Below are positions 1-7,440 of a stretch of 11,894 nucleotides of DNA, one piece after another. A program made the position numbers and the translations under genes. The DNA is from Bacteroidales bacterium UBA2939 (GTDB taxonomy: Bacteria > Bacteroidota > Bacteroidia > Bacteroidales > P3): NCBI GenBank assembly GCA_002349055.1, contig DECD01000052.1, positions 889 to 12,782 of the forward strand, in the 5' to 3' direction. Numbering within the stretch: position 1 is the stretch's first letter; every line of letters starts with the position of its first letter. The notes under the pieces were generated by a model. It was not told the origin of the DNA, made no database searches, and saw only the letters and a list, made by a program, of their open reading frames with translations.

Positions 1-345
1 AAGCCCACGAGACCTGACGTGTGATACTGACTGGAGGCGATGGTGCCTGCCACTTTCAGGTCCTTGATGGTGGCCCCGTTGATGTGGCGGAAGGGGGCAA
101 GGCCCTGATTGCCGTCATTGTCAAGTGCGGCAGTGATGGTGTGGCGGTCGCCGAGGAAGGTGCCGCTGAAGGGTTTGTCGCCGCACAGGCCCACCGTGGT
201 GGAGATGTCGATGTCGGCATCCAGTCTGACGAATTTGCCGCTTAAGCTATTGCTGTTGTTGACATAGGAGGCGAAGATGTTCCAGTCGCTTTCACTGCTG
301 ATGAGGTAAGGGGCGTCCTCTGTGCCTGAGCCAGAAAGAGTAAAT
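1..345 (-). repeat. GLUG-type module B2 (partial)
   Basis: Hallmarks are DAPYLI, SGKFVRLDADIDI, FSGTFLGDRHTITA, LAPF, GATIKDLKVAGTI and HTSGLVG. It is cut by the window edge at a point equivalent to about 2056 in B1, where the two share a 19-bp identical stretch. Confidence 0.75.
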
Positions 346-3300
346 TCCGCCCATCCGGTCGCGCTGATGGTTACGTTCCCATTGGGCATGGTGAGTGTGT
401 AAGGATTCCCTGTGCTTGTCAGCGTACCTGCGCTGGCCGTGTAGCCAGTAGGGTAATAGTTTGGACGATTACCGCCCAACGTCAGGCTGATGGCATTGTT
501 TGGGGCGGCATAGAGCACACCGTCGTACTCGAAGCCCACATTGTAGAAGGTCAGCCCGCTGACATTGTATGTATTGTTGACGGTTCCGGCATTTATGGTG
601 ACATACTCCCCAGGAGTAATGCTATAGGTCTTCGCGCCCTGTGCGCTGCCCAATGTCTCGGTATAATAGCAGCCATTCATCCTGCCCCATTGTAAACCAC
701 GTACTATAGTGGCGCCACTGTTGACAGCCGTCTCGCCTGCTGCCGGTGTAATATTTGTATTGGGGGCATAAAGCGTATTATTGACTTCTACATAAGCATA
801 TCCAGTGGCCTGACCCCAGCCTACGATACCACCCCAGCCGGTGGTGCCACCAGTGGTGAACATGCGACCGTTATAGACGCAACCCGTAATGTATAAGTTA
901 CGGCACGGCAAGGCCGCAATGCCACCGTGGGTGCCCTCACCAAAATAGCTGCTGTGGATGACGGTGCTGGCGTGGCAGTTTATGATATTGGTATTATATG
1001 TAGGAAAAGTGCCATAAGGTTGGGCAACCACTCCTGCCGCATATTGATTGGAGGTGTAGATGTCGCCTGTCACATAGAGGTTTTTGATGGTGGCACCCCT
1101 GACGTGGCGGAAGGGGGCGCAGTATCTTTCGGTGAAGGGGTTATCAGCTGTGCCCTTGTTGAAGGTCAGCGTGTGGCCGTCGCCGTCGAAGATGCCGCGG
1201 AACGAATGTTCCTCACTTTCACCCACCATCACAGAAACGCTGATGTCGGCGGTCAGCTTCACGTACTTGCCACTGTAGTTATCGGTGCCGTTGGTGACGT
1301 TACTTGCAAACATACACCATTCAACGATGTCGCCGATAAGGTAAGGGCTTTCTGCGGTGCCTTCGCCTGCGAGCGGTGAGCCGAACACGACAATCCCGAT
1401 ACTATTCGAGCCGGTGTAACTCCCCTGGCCGGTAAAAACGAGCGTATACTCGCCCACTGAGTTGATGCTGATAGGGAACGATGCTACAGACTCGCCGTTA
1501 AGCGTGGCCGTGTAGTGGGTGCCGAGGACGAGGGTGTTGGCGTGGTCGGTCACCACCGGTGTGATGCTGATGCCTTGGGTAAGGTCGTAAGTTTCCGCTA
1601 TTCCGCTGACGGGACAGGCAATATAATAGTTGTTGCCATCTACAGCGGTCAAACCATGGTAGATTTCATTGACCGGTGTGTCGGCATAAACCCGATAGGC
1701 GCCGCTGACGGTGCAGGCGTTGCTGGGCGAGCCTTTCTGCGGGTTCAGGTAGTAGCAGTTGGTGATGGTGCCGCTGCCACCCTGCAAGCCTATGGGGTGC
1801 ATGGATGCGATGTTGGTGTAGGTGCCCTTCTCCAAGCAGTTCTGCAGCGTGGGTGTGGCGCTGTCGCTCCAGCCCCAGAAGACTCCCACATTGGGACGTC
1901 CGCCGCCCACACCATTGATGGTGCCTGCAAAGATGCAGTCCTTGATGGTGGTGGCCGATGTCAGTCCATGGCCGAGGAAACCGCCTGTATAGTCAGTGCT
2001 GGTGTTGATAGTTGCAGTGACGGTACAACCCTCAATGAGGTTGGTGCCGTAAGCGAAGCCCACGAGACCTGACGAGTGACGTTGGTTGGTGGTGATGGTG
2101 CCCGCCACGGTGAGGTTCTTGATGGTGGCGCCGCTGATGCAGTTGAAGGGGGCCGCACCCTGATAATAGCTGGTAATGGTAGCGGTAATGGTATGATTGT
2201 TGCCCAGGAAGGTGCCGCTGAAAGGACGGGCATTTGCTGCGTTGTCATCGTAGACGCCCACACATTTCGTAATGTCGATGTCGGCCATCAGCTTCACGTA
2301 CTGGCTGTTGTAGCTGTTGCTGTCAAGGACATTATGCACAAACTTGTTCCAATCGGCAGTGCTGCTGATGCGATAGGGGTCTCCTTGAGTGCCGGCACCG
2401 GAAAGAGGTATTTGCCCTGCTATGTATGGCAATAATCTCCTGCCGGCGGCATTGTCTTTGAAGTCTGCAGTTGATGTTGGTATCGTCGACGTACCTTCAA
2501 TAATAAACTTTTTGTCATTATCAGCAAGGTAGATGTTACTGATTGATACTCGTGAAGGCGATCCCGGCTCATCACTATAAAAACTTGAGCAATAGACGAA
2601 GTCTTCGGGTTGGTTAGTCCAGCCGAGATACAGCGTGCCACTGCCTGGACCTTGAAAGTGATAGCCAGGACCGATACCGGCACCATCAGATAGTCCTATG
2701 GCAGTCACCTGACCGCCATTGATTCTGATTATGCCGCACGTGCCCCAATAAATAGGGTCACTGTTCGAACCACGGCCTGCTCCGCCACCAATGCCTGATG
2801 TGCCAGTAGCATTGACCACGCCGCCATTGATGGTGATATGGCCACCGTCAGTATTATGATAGTCGCCGCCAATGGCTGCCGCTCCACTTCCGGCGTTGAC
2901 ATTGATGGTTCCACCGTTGATGGTGATATTACCTACGGTCGTGGCACCGATACCCGATTTGTACTCATCGCAGTTGTCAATGGTTAGGGCGCCCGGGCCG
3001 TTGATGGTCAGGTTGTCGTCAACTCCATGGGTACTTCCCACCTCGATGCCTTTGGGGGCGTGGAGGGTGGCGCCTTCGGCAAGGTTAATCGTGACGCTGC
3101 CGCTGATGGTGATGCGCGATGGGACCTCCACGTCGGTATATACCGTATAGGTGCCCGAGCTTAGTGATGTCGATTCGCTTGTGATGGCGTTGGCATCATA
3201 GTAGTAATTGCCGTTGAAAAGGATAGCGCCAGCGTATGCCTTCACCATGCCGTAGTCATGCAGCAGACTGCCGAGGGTCGCCGGTGCGGAAGCGGAGACG

Positions 3301-5186
3301 GTAGCCTGTGTGCCCTGCGCCGCGCCGAGGGTCTGCGTGTAGTAGCAGCGGTCGAGGGTGGCGTCGCCGTCGCGGGTGAAGGTCTTCGTGTAGCCGTCGT
3401 CCGAGGTGGAGACGGTCAGCGTGGCGGGAGTGAAGAGGCAGTTGCTGATGGAGGTGGTGGTGCCGCCATATTCATAGCCTGCGATGCCGGCGCAGCGGGT
3501 GTTGCTGGCGCCTGTCATCGAGCCGTCGAACACGCAGCCTTCGATGGTGAGGCTGCCGCCTTTCGTGCCGGCGACGAGGCCAGCGAGGGCGGCGTCCTCG
3601 CCGAGGTCGGTGGTGAGTGTCGCGCTGCTGCGGCAGCCGGTGATGGTGGTGTTGCCGAAGCTGACGCCAATGATGCCAGCGAGCAGTTTGCCGTCGGCGT
3701 TGCCTGTGCCGTCGATGGTGCCAGCCGTGCGCAGGTTCCTGATGGTGGCGCCGCTGACGCACTTGAACGGTGCGGCGAAGCGGCTCTGGTTGCTCACGTT
3801 GAGGGTCAGCGTGTGGCCGTCGCCATCGAAGATGCCGCTGAAGGGTTGGAAATTGTTTTCGTTTTGGAAGCCGCCCGCCATGGTCGTCACGCTGATGTTG
3901 GCGGTCAGCTTGATGTGTTTGCCGCTGTAGGTAATGCCGTTGCTGGCGTTTGTGGCGAATGTGTACCATTCGTTGGCATTGCCGATGAGGTAGGGGTCAG
4001 CCTCCGTGCCGGTGCCCGACGTTGGCCATACCGGCAAGTTGACAGCCGAGCCGCTGACACTGGCATTGCCACGGCCGCCACGGCTACCGCCGGCGCCATT
4101 AGTAACCGCAGCGCCACTGTAACTACAATCGTCATCATCCCAAGAACCGTTAGAACCGCACATGCCATTACCAAGAGCTGTGGGACTTACCTCGGCTTGA
4201 TGACCGTCGGAGGCGTTGCTTTCATCAGCATTCTGACCGCCTTGGCCGCCAGGGGAATACAAATAATAGTAACCAGAACTTTTCCAGTCGAGGCCGCCGC
4301 CGGCACCACCGCCACCGCCACCGCCGCCGGGACCACCGGTGCCGATGCTGCTGGCTGCGCCGCCGAAACCACCGGCACCGCCGCCGCCGCCGCCGGGAGC
4401 ACTCCAGTTGTTAGCGCCGTCCCATAAAGCACTCCGGCCGCCGGGGCCACCCGTGCCATTGCTTCCTTGGCCGCCGCCATTGGCATTCACTGTGGGGGTC
4501 AAAGCCTGATACACATAAAGGCTGCCCATGGCGCCAGCGGTAGCGCCGCCGTTGCCTGCACTGCCGCTATTGCCATTGGCAGTGCTCCAGCTACCAGAGC
4601 CTGTGCGTTCATGTCCAAGACCTCCTGCTCCGCCAGCGCCGCCGTTGCCGCCGCGAGTGCCGATGCCAGCACCAGCGCCGCCGCCGCCATAGCCACCGGT
4701 ACCGCCGGTACCGCTGTACAGGATTTCATTATCGTAATCAAGGGTTGCAGCGCCGCCGCTCGCGCCGGTGCCGCCATTGGCAGCGTTGCCGCCCGTGGCG
4801 TTCAGCGTGCCGCCGCCGATAAGGCAGAGCGTGTTGCCCTCTGCCAGTTCAACGCCGGCACCGGCTCCCGTGGGGGCGGTGGCATCGTGGCCCGTGCAGG
4901 TCACGGTCACGCCATTGGGGATGTAGAGATAGACCGTGCCGAGGATGGTGAGGCCGCTGCCGCCGTCGTTGCTGTTGGTGAAGCTGAGGTTGCCCGTGGC
5001 GTAATAGTACGTTGTGTTGCCGACGCTGCCGATTGTCCACCCCGTGGTGGAGCCCGAGCCCAGCGCCGCCCAGTTTGCCGAGGTGGTCTGCGTCAGGGCA
5101 TAGACCTCATCCCACTCATTCTGCGCCCATGCCCCCTGTGCGAAGGCGCAGAGCAGGGCGAGAATCATAAATATTTTTCGTTTCAT
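1..5186 (-). CDS. Giant secreted GLUG-type repeat surface protein (C terminus outside window)
   Basis: The frame is open from the ATG at 5186 to the window edge: I scanned it for in-frame stops and found none, giving at least 1728 residues. Residues 1-21 form a signal peptide ending A-W-A before Q22; there is no lipobox. Approximate order: residues 22-125 beta-rich start; 125-385 extremely Gly-rich; 389-615 module A1; 676-923 beta-helix-like block with INGG turns; 929-1193 module B1; 1199-1269 Ig-like; 1270-1613 module A2; 1615 onward module B2, cut by the edge. Modules share GT-x-x-x-PY-L/R-I, W-x-x-F, K-x-x-K/R-L-x-A-D/N-I, F-x-G-x-F-x-G-x-x-H-T-L/I-T, A-P-F, G-A-T-I-K/R-N/D-L and often G-L-V-G. 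This is the pattern of GLUG-motif surface proteins of Bacteroidota. Function is probably adhesin or matrix protein; ligand unknown. The start is the first ATG, in an A-rich context, 32 bp after the lipoprotein gene, so it is probably co-transcribed. Whether the missing end carries a T9SS signal cannot be seen. Confidence 0.88.
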   Translation of the reverse strand, partial: MKRKIFMILALLCAFAQGAWAQNEWDEVYALTQTTSANWAALGSGSTTGWTIGSVGNTTYYYATGNLSFTNSNDGGSGLTILGTVYLYIPNGVTVTCTGHDATAPTGAGAGVELAEGNTLCLIGGGTLNATGGNAANGGTGASGGAATLDYDNEILYSGTGGTGGYGGGGAGAGIGTRGGNGGAGGAGGLGHERTGSGSWSTANGNSGSAGNGGATAGAMGSLYVYQALTPTVNANGGGQGSNGTGGPGGRSALWDGANNWSAPGGGGGGAGGFGGAASSIGTGGPGGGGGGGGAGGGLDWKSSGYYYLYSPGGQGGQNADESNASDGHQAEVSPTALGNGMCGSNGSWDDDDCSYSGAAVTNGAGGSRGGRGNASVSGSAVNLPVWPTSGTGTEADPYLIGNANEWYTFATNASNGITYSGKHIKLTANISVTTMAGGFQNENNFQPFSGIFDGDGHTLTLNVSNQSRFAAPFKCVSGATIRNLRTAGTIDGTGNADGKLLAGIIGVSFGNTTITGCRSSATLTTDLGEDAALAGLVAGTKGGSLTIEGCVFDGSMTGASNTRCAGIAGYEYGGTTTSISNCLFTPATLTVSTSDDGYTKTFTRDGDATLDRCYYTQTLGAAQGTQATVSASAPATLGSLLHDYGMVKAYAGAILFNGNYYYDANAITSESTSLSSGTYTVYTDVEVPSRITISGSVTINLAEGATLHAPKGIEVGSTHGVDDNLTINGPGALTIDNCDEYKSGIGATTVGNITINGGTINVNAGSGAAAIGGDYHNTDGGHITINGGVVNATGTSGIGGGAGRGSNSDPIYWGTCGIIRINGGQVTAIGLSDGAGIGPGYHFQGPGSGTLYLGWTNQPEDFVYCSSFYSDEPGSPSRVSISNIYLADNDKKFIIEGTSTIPTSTADFKDNAAGRRLLPYIAGQIPLSGAGTQGDPYRISSTADWNKFVHNVLDSNSYNSQYVKLMADIDITKCVGVYDDNAANARPFSGTFLGNNHTITATITSYYQGAAPFNCISGATIKNLTVAGTITTNQRHSSGLVGFAYGTNLIEGCTVTATINTSTDYTGGFLGHGLTSATTIKDCIFAGTINGVGGGRPNVGVFWGWSDSATPTLQNCLEKGTYTNIASMHPIGLQGGSGTITNCYYLNPQKGSPSNACTVSGAYRVYADTPVNEIYHGLTAVDGNNYYIACPVSGIAETYDLTQGISITPVVTDHANTLVLGTHYTATLNGESVASFPISINSVGEYTLVFTGQGSYTGSNSIGIVVFGSPLAGEGTAESPYLIGDIVEWCMFASNVTNGTDNYSGKYVKLTADISVSVMVGESEEHSFRGIFDGDGHTLTFNKGTADNPFTERYCAPFRHVRGATIKNLYVTGDIYTSNQYAAGVVAQPYGTFPTYNTNIINCHASTVIHSSYFGEGTHGGIAALPCRNLYITGCVYNGRMFTTGGTTGWGGIVGWGQATGYAYVEVNNTLYAPNTNITPAAGETAVNSGATIVRGLQWGRMNGCYYTETLGSAQGAKTYSITPGEYVTINAGTVNNTYNVSGLTFYNVGFEYDGVLYAAPNNAISLTLGGNRPNYYPTGYTASAGTLTSTGNPYTLTMPNGNVTISATGWAEFTLSGSGTEDAPYLISSESDWNIFASYVNNSNSLSGKFVRLDADIDISTTVGLCGDKPFSGTFLGDRHTITAALDNDGNQGLAPFRHINGATIKDLKVAGTIASSQYHTSGLVG
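650..1380 (-). repeat. GLUG-type module A2
   Basis: Hallmarks are ESPYLI, YSGKYVKLTADISV, GIFDGDGHTLT, CAPF and GATIKNL, with a CYYTETLGSAQG tail near 670 that mirrors the tail of A1. An Ig-like linker (about 1380-1590) precedes it, and another beta-rich linker (about 350-630) separates it from B2. Confidence 0.75.
1610..2400 (-). repeat. GLUG-type module B1
   Basis: Hallmarks are GDPYRI, ADIDI, FSGTFLGNNHTITA, AAPF, GATIKNLTVAGTI and SSGLVGFAYG, followed by further G-x-x-x-G strands and a CYYLNPQKG tail near 1740. It matches the partial module B2 at the window edge better than it matches A1 or A2. Confidence 0.75.
2420..3160 (-). repeat. Beta-helix-like block with INGG repeats
   Basis: Roughly four strand-turn repeats are visible, with cores LTINGPG, ITINGGTI, ITINGGVV and IRINGGQV. 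Each is followed by Gly-rich turns such as IGG or GIGPG. The spacing suggests a right-handed parallel beta-helix, a common fold in surface adhesins and polysaccharide-active proteins. No catalytic residues can be assigned. The segment lies between modules A1 and B1 and is less GC-rich than the Gly-rich part. Confidence 0.6.
3330..4020 (-). repeat. GLUG-type module A1
   Basis: This is the first of four homologous modules in the giant protein. Hallmarks are EADPYLI, YSGK, ANISV, GIFDGDGHTLT, AAPF and GATIRNL, closing with a CYYTQTLGAAQG tail near 3350. It is most like module A2: a 21-bp stretch at 3804-3824 is identical to 1164-1184. Confidence 0.75.
4040..4815 (-). repeat. Glycine-rich low-complexity segment of the giant protein
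   Basis: About 260 residues are dominated by Gly with Ala, Ser, Asn and Thr, including runs of eight or more Gly. On the plus strand this reads as GCC-rich trinucleotide tracts, such as five consecutive GCC at 4383-4397. The period matches the codon, so length change by slippage would keep the frame. It is likely a flexible or glycine-sheet spacer between the signal peptide region and the first repeat module. No recognised catalytic motif is visible. Confidence 0.8.
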
Positions 5187-5218
5187 TGTTATTGTTGTTT
5201 TTTTAGCTGATACTGCTC

Positions 5219-6019
5219 TTACTGGTTGACTTTCGTCAGCGTGGAGGTCTCGGTGTAGAGGTGGCCGTTGTGCTCCACCACCTCTTTCACGGTCAGTATG
5301 CCGTTCTCGTAGGATGCGAAGATGCAGTTCTCGCGCTCCTCCTCGCTGCCGGGTGTTTTCCAGCGTGTGCACACGAGGTTGCCGTCGACGAAGTATTCGG
5401 TGTAGTCCGCCACTCCCGGCACCCACTGGCCGTCGACGAGGGTGTACGCGATGAAGGTGCCGTCGGCGAGGTATTCTTCGCAGAAAGGCACAGGCTCGAA
5501 GCCGGGCTCGTCGCTGGTGTAGGATCCTTCCCAGCGGCCGATGATGATTTGGGAGTAGTCGTCGTGCACCTTGACGCAGCGCAGGCGGCAGGGCTCGGTG
5601 TCGTCGTTGACCACCTGGCCGTTGCGCATGACGGTGTATGTGCTGGTGTAGACCATTTCTTCGCCGGTGATGGTGATGTCGGAGAGTTCTTCGACGGTGG
5701 TGATGTCGCCCTCATGCATGGTGAGCGTCACCTTGTCGCCGTCGATGGCCACCTCCATGGGTTGGTTGAAGGCCCAGAGGTCGTATTCCTTCATCGAGAT
5801 GCTGATGTAGCCTTTCAGGGTGGAGCCTTCCATGACGAAGGTGGAGACTGTCGATTCCTCGGTCTCGACCTTTTCGCCGTCGGCTTCGACGTAGAGCCAT
5901 TTGCCGACAAGCTTCTCGGCGAGGCTGAGGTTGTCCTCCTTGTCCTTGCTGCAGGAGGAGAAAACGCTGGCGCCGCAGAGGGTGAGGATGGCGGCGAGCA
6001 TCGTAAAGATTTTCTTCAT
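5219..6019 (-). CDS. Lipoprotein with two lipocalin-like halves
   Basis: 266 residues, complete. A type II signal peptide (MKKIFTMLAAILTLCGASVF) runs to S-S-C23; Phe at -3 is not the classical lipobox residue. C23 is followed by S-K-D-K-E-D, a charged stretch like the surface-export signal of Bacteroidota lipoproteins, so the protein is probably on the outer face of the outer membrane. Two halves each begin with an [L/I]-[V/I]-G-[K/R]-W motif (LVGKW about residue 38, IIGRW about 160) and are all beta-strand in appearance, as in lipocalin-like domains of this phylum. No enzyme motif is seen. It is the first gene of the operon, 32 bp before the giant protein, so the two probably reach the surface together; it might help display or assemble the giant, but this is inference. 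The ATG at 6019 has an A-rich upstream region and no Shine-Dalgarno, normal for this phylum. Confidence 0.88.
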   Translation of the reverse strand: MKKIFTMLAAILTLCGASVFSSCSKDKEDNLSLAEKLVGKWLYVEADGEKVETEESTVSTFVMEGSTLKGYISISMKEYDLWAFNQPMEVAIDGDKVTLTMHEGDITTVEELSDITITGEEMVYTSTYTVMRNGQVVNDDTEPCRLRCVKVHDDYSQIIIGRWEGSYTSDEPGFEPVPFCEEYLADGTFIAYTLVDGQWVPGVADYTEYFVDGNLVCTRWKTPGSEEERENCIFASYENGILTVKEVVEHNGHLYTETSTLTKVNQ

Positions 6020-6217
6020 TTTTTTTGTCCTTTTTATTTATTAATATTTTTTATTATATTTGAATACAATTCAAAGGCAAAAAAGCAAAGTCCACCGCGC
6101 GCCGGGGCGCACGGCAGGGCACAAATCAATCTTTTCTCCTCTCGTTGTTAATTCGCGGGGGGGGTGATAATCAGCGAGTTATATATGGAAACCTTCTGCA
6201 TCGTGATCGAAATACAA
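6020..6217 (-). promoter_or_regulatory. Long 5' leader with two inverted repeats
   Basis: The inferred untranslated leader is about 200 nt. It holds a perfect inverted repeat TTTGAAT-ACA-ATTCAAA (6059-6075) and a GC-rich imperfect hairpin at 6095-6114 (CCG/CGG outer, GCGC/GCGC inner arms, one mismatch). The last 40 bases before the ATG are almost pure A/T. No known riboswitch is recognisable. Confidence 0.4.
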
Positions 6218-6222
6218 TGCTG

Positions 6223-6253
6223 CAAAAGTATGATTTTTTCACGACATGGCAAA
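6223..6253 (-). promoter_or_regulatory. Bacteroidota-type promoter of the lipoprotein/giant-protein operon
   Basis: Read on the minus strand, a -33 box TTTG (6253-6250) is followed by a 19-bp spacer and a -7 box TACTTTTG (6230-6223). This matches the known consensus TTTG / TAnnTTTG with 19-21 bp spacing of the primary sigma factor of Bacteroides. Transcription would begin near 6217, leaving a leader of about 200 nt before the ATG at 6019. Confidence 0.75.
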
Positions 6254-6505
6254 ATTTTTTTTTTGGTCATGTCGCTTATTATTTGTATATTTACACTTTC
6301 TTTTTGCCGGTTTTAGATGCCCGCCGAAGGAGATAGATATTTGGGGGATTAGCGGTTGTAGAGTGGTTTCTCGGGGCGGCGCAGCCGCCCGTAAGCAAGC
6401 GGAGCCGCAAGCAGCGGTTTCTCAGCTGGTGCCTTATTGAAGGAAATCACCCAAATACTAAAAAGGCTGGGATTTCGTTTTTAATGCATTAAAAGATGCA
6501 GCTTT
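6254..6505. other. Divergent intergenic region with GC-rich hairpin between 8-bp direct repeats
   Basis: This lies between the minus-strand promoter and the kinase start. It has an A/T-rich half (6254-6345) and a GC-rich element: GGTTTCTC at 6365-6372 and again at 6416-6423 flank 43 bp that include a perfect hairpin GGGCGGC-GCA-GCCGCCC (6374-6390). I found no clear consensus promoter for the kinase. The nearest match is GATATTTG at 6336-6343, one mismatch from the -7 box and without a proper -33 box. Confidence 0.45.
6479..6494. promoter_or_regulatory. 16-bp perfect palindrome before the kinase gene
   Basis: TTTTAATGCATTAAAA is a perfect palindrome ending 11 bp before the ATG at 6506. It could be an operator half-site pair or simply A/T-rich DNA around NsiI-like ATGCAT. 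There is no independent evidence of regulator binding. Confidence 0.3.
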
Positions 6506-7399
6506 ATGACCCCTACACGTGTAATCGGTATCGGAGAGACGGTGCTGGACATCCTTTTCAAGGACGATCAGCCGCAAAAAGCCGTGCCCGGCGGCTCGAC
6601 ATTCAACAGCATCGTTTCGCTCGGGCGCGCCGGAGTGAACTGCGCCATGGTGACGGAAGTGGGCGGCGACCATGTGGGCGACCTCACCTGCCGCTTCCTG
6701 CACGACAATGGAGTCTCGACGGAATATGTCTGCCGCCACGAGCAGATGAAGTCGCATGTCTCGCTGGCGTTCCTCGACGAGCACAACGACGCTCAGTATG
6801 TCTTCTATAAAGACCATGCCTCGGCGACGCTCGACGGCAAGCTGCCAGAGTTCACCCGCAACGATGTGGTGCTCTTCGGCTCTTTCTTCGCCATCAATCC
6901 TGCCATCCGACCCGTCGTGGGCGCTCTGCTACGGGCGGCGCGTGAGGCGGGGGCATGGCTCTACTACGATGTCAACTTCCGCAAGAATCATATCGCCGAC
7001 CTGCCCGCCACCCTGCCCCATATCGAGGAGAATATGCGTCTGGCCGATGTGGTGCGCGGCTCGACGGAGGACTTCGGCTATCTCTACGGCTTGCACGTCG
7101 GCGACGCCGTCTACCGGCGGGTGAGCACCCTCTGCCGCACGCTGATACTGACCGACGGCGCGGGGTCGATACGCCTCTACACGCCCGAAGGGTGCGAGCG
7201 CTATCCCGTAGAGGCGATAGAGACCGTCAGCACCGTCGGTGCCGGCGACAACTTCAACGCCGGCTACATCTACGCCCTGATGCGGGGCATAAACACTCCA
7301 GCGCTACGCATCGAGATGGCGCAGCGCTGGAGTCAGGATGTCTGTCGGCAGATAGGCAACAACATCAGCGACGCGCTGGTCGCCTCGCTTGCTGTCTGA
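6506..7399 (+). CDS. PfkB-family carbohydrate kinase
   Basis: 297 residues, complete, the usual length for ribokinase/fructokinase-type kinases. They phosphorylate a sugar or nucleoside with ATP in the cytoplasm. The N-terminal strand VIGIGETVLD, the substrate-side motif P-G-G-S-T-F-N (residues 28-34) and the C-terminal signature S-T-V-G-A-G-D-N-F-N-A-G (242-253) are all present. D248 is the expected catalytic base and GAG the anion hole. Fructokinase is the commonest label for such Bacteroidota proteins, but the substrate cannot be fixed from sequence alone. The ATG at 6506 directly precedes the conserved first strand, so this start is well supported. The gene stands alone: it diverges from the lipoprotein operon and converges on the next operon, and no sugar transporter or glycosidase is beside it. 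Confidence 0.92.
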   Translation: MTPTRVIGIGETVLDILFKDDQPQKAVPGGSTFNSIVSLGRAGVNCAMVTEVGGDHVGDLTCRFLHDNGVSTEYVCRHEQMKSHVSLAFLDEHNDAQYVFYKDHASATLDGKLPEFTRNDVVLFGSFFAINPAIRPVVGALLRAAREAGAWLYYDVNFRKNHIADLPATLPHIEENMRLADVVRGSTEDFGYLYGLHVGDAVYRRVSTLCRTLILTDGAGSIRLYTPEGCERYPVEAIETVSTVGAGDNFNAGYIYALMRGINTPALRIEMAQRWSQDVCRQIGNNISDALVASLAV

Positions 7400-7440
7400 T
7401 CAGGCTACTAAAGGGAGAGGGGTAAATTTTTTTGCTACTG
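7400..7440. other. Short convergent gap without an evident terminator hairpin
   Basis: 41 bp separate the kinase stop from the stop of the minus-strand lipoprotein gene. It contains a run of seven T (7429-7435 approximately) and a direct repeat GCTACT at about 7404 and 7433. I see no GC-rich inverted repeat, so intrinsic termination is not evident for either strand. Confidence 0.4.

Noticed and set aside
1..4020. CRISPR-like array
   Set aside because: The repeated stretches are hundreds of bases apart, in frame and part of homologous protein modules, not short regular repeats with unique spacers.
3258..4427. Long plus-strand open frame (389 codons) opposite the giant gene
   Set aside because: It is antisense to the Gly-rich and A1 segments of the giant protein, whose frame has clear modules and a signal peptide. 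GC-rich codons such as GGC leave the opposite strand without stops, so this is a shadow.
6055..6062. TATATTTG as a plus-strand -7 box for the kinase
   Set aside because: It fits the -7 consensus, but the nearest TTTG upstream is 27 bp away and the kinase start is about 440 bp downstream.
6095..6114. Rho-independent terminator in the leader
   Set aside because: The hairpin is imperfect, and the T-rich stretch on the minus strand begins only about 10 nt after the stem, so it is reported only as a structured element.
5261..6151. Plus-strand open frame of 296 codons
   Set aside because: It is antisense to the lipocalin-like lipoprotein, which has a lipoprotein signal peptide, correct start context and a matching promoter.
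6145..6336. Small plus-strand open frames between the divergent genes
   Set aside because: They overlap the promoter and leader of the lipoprotein operon, show no start context of their own and have no recognisable sequence features.
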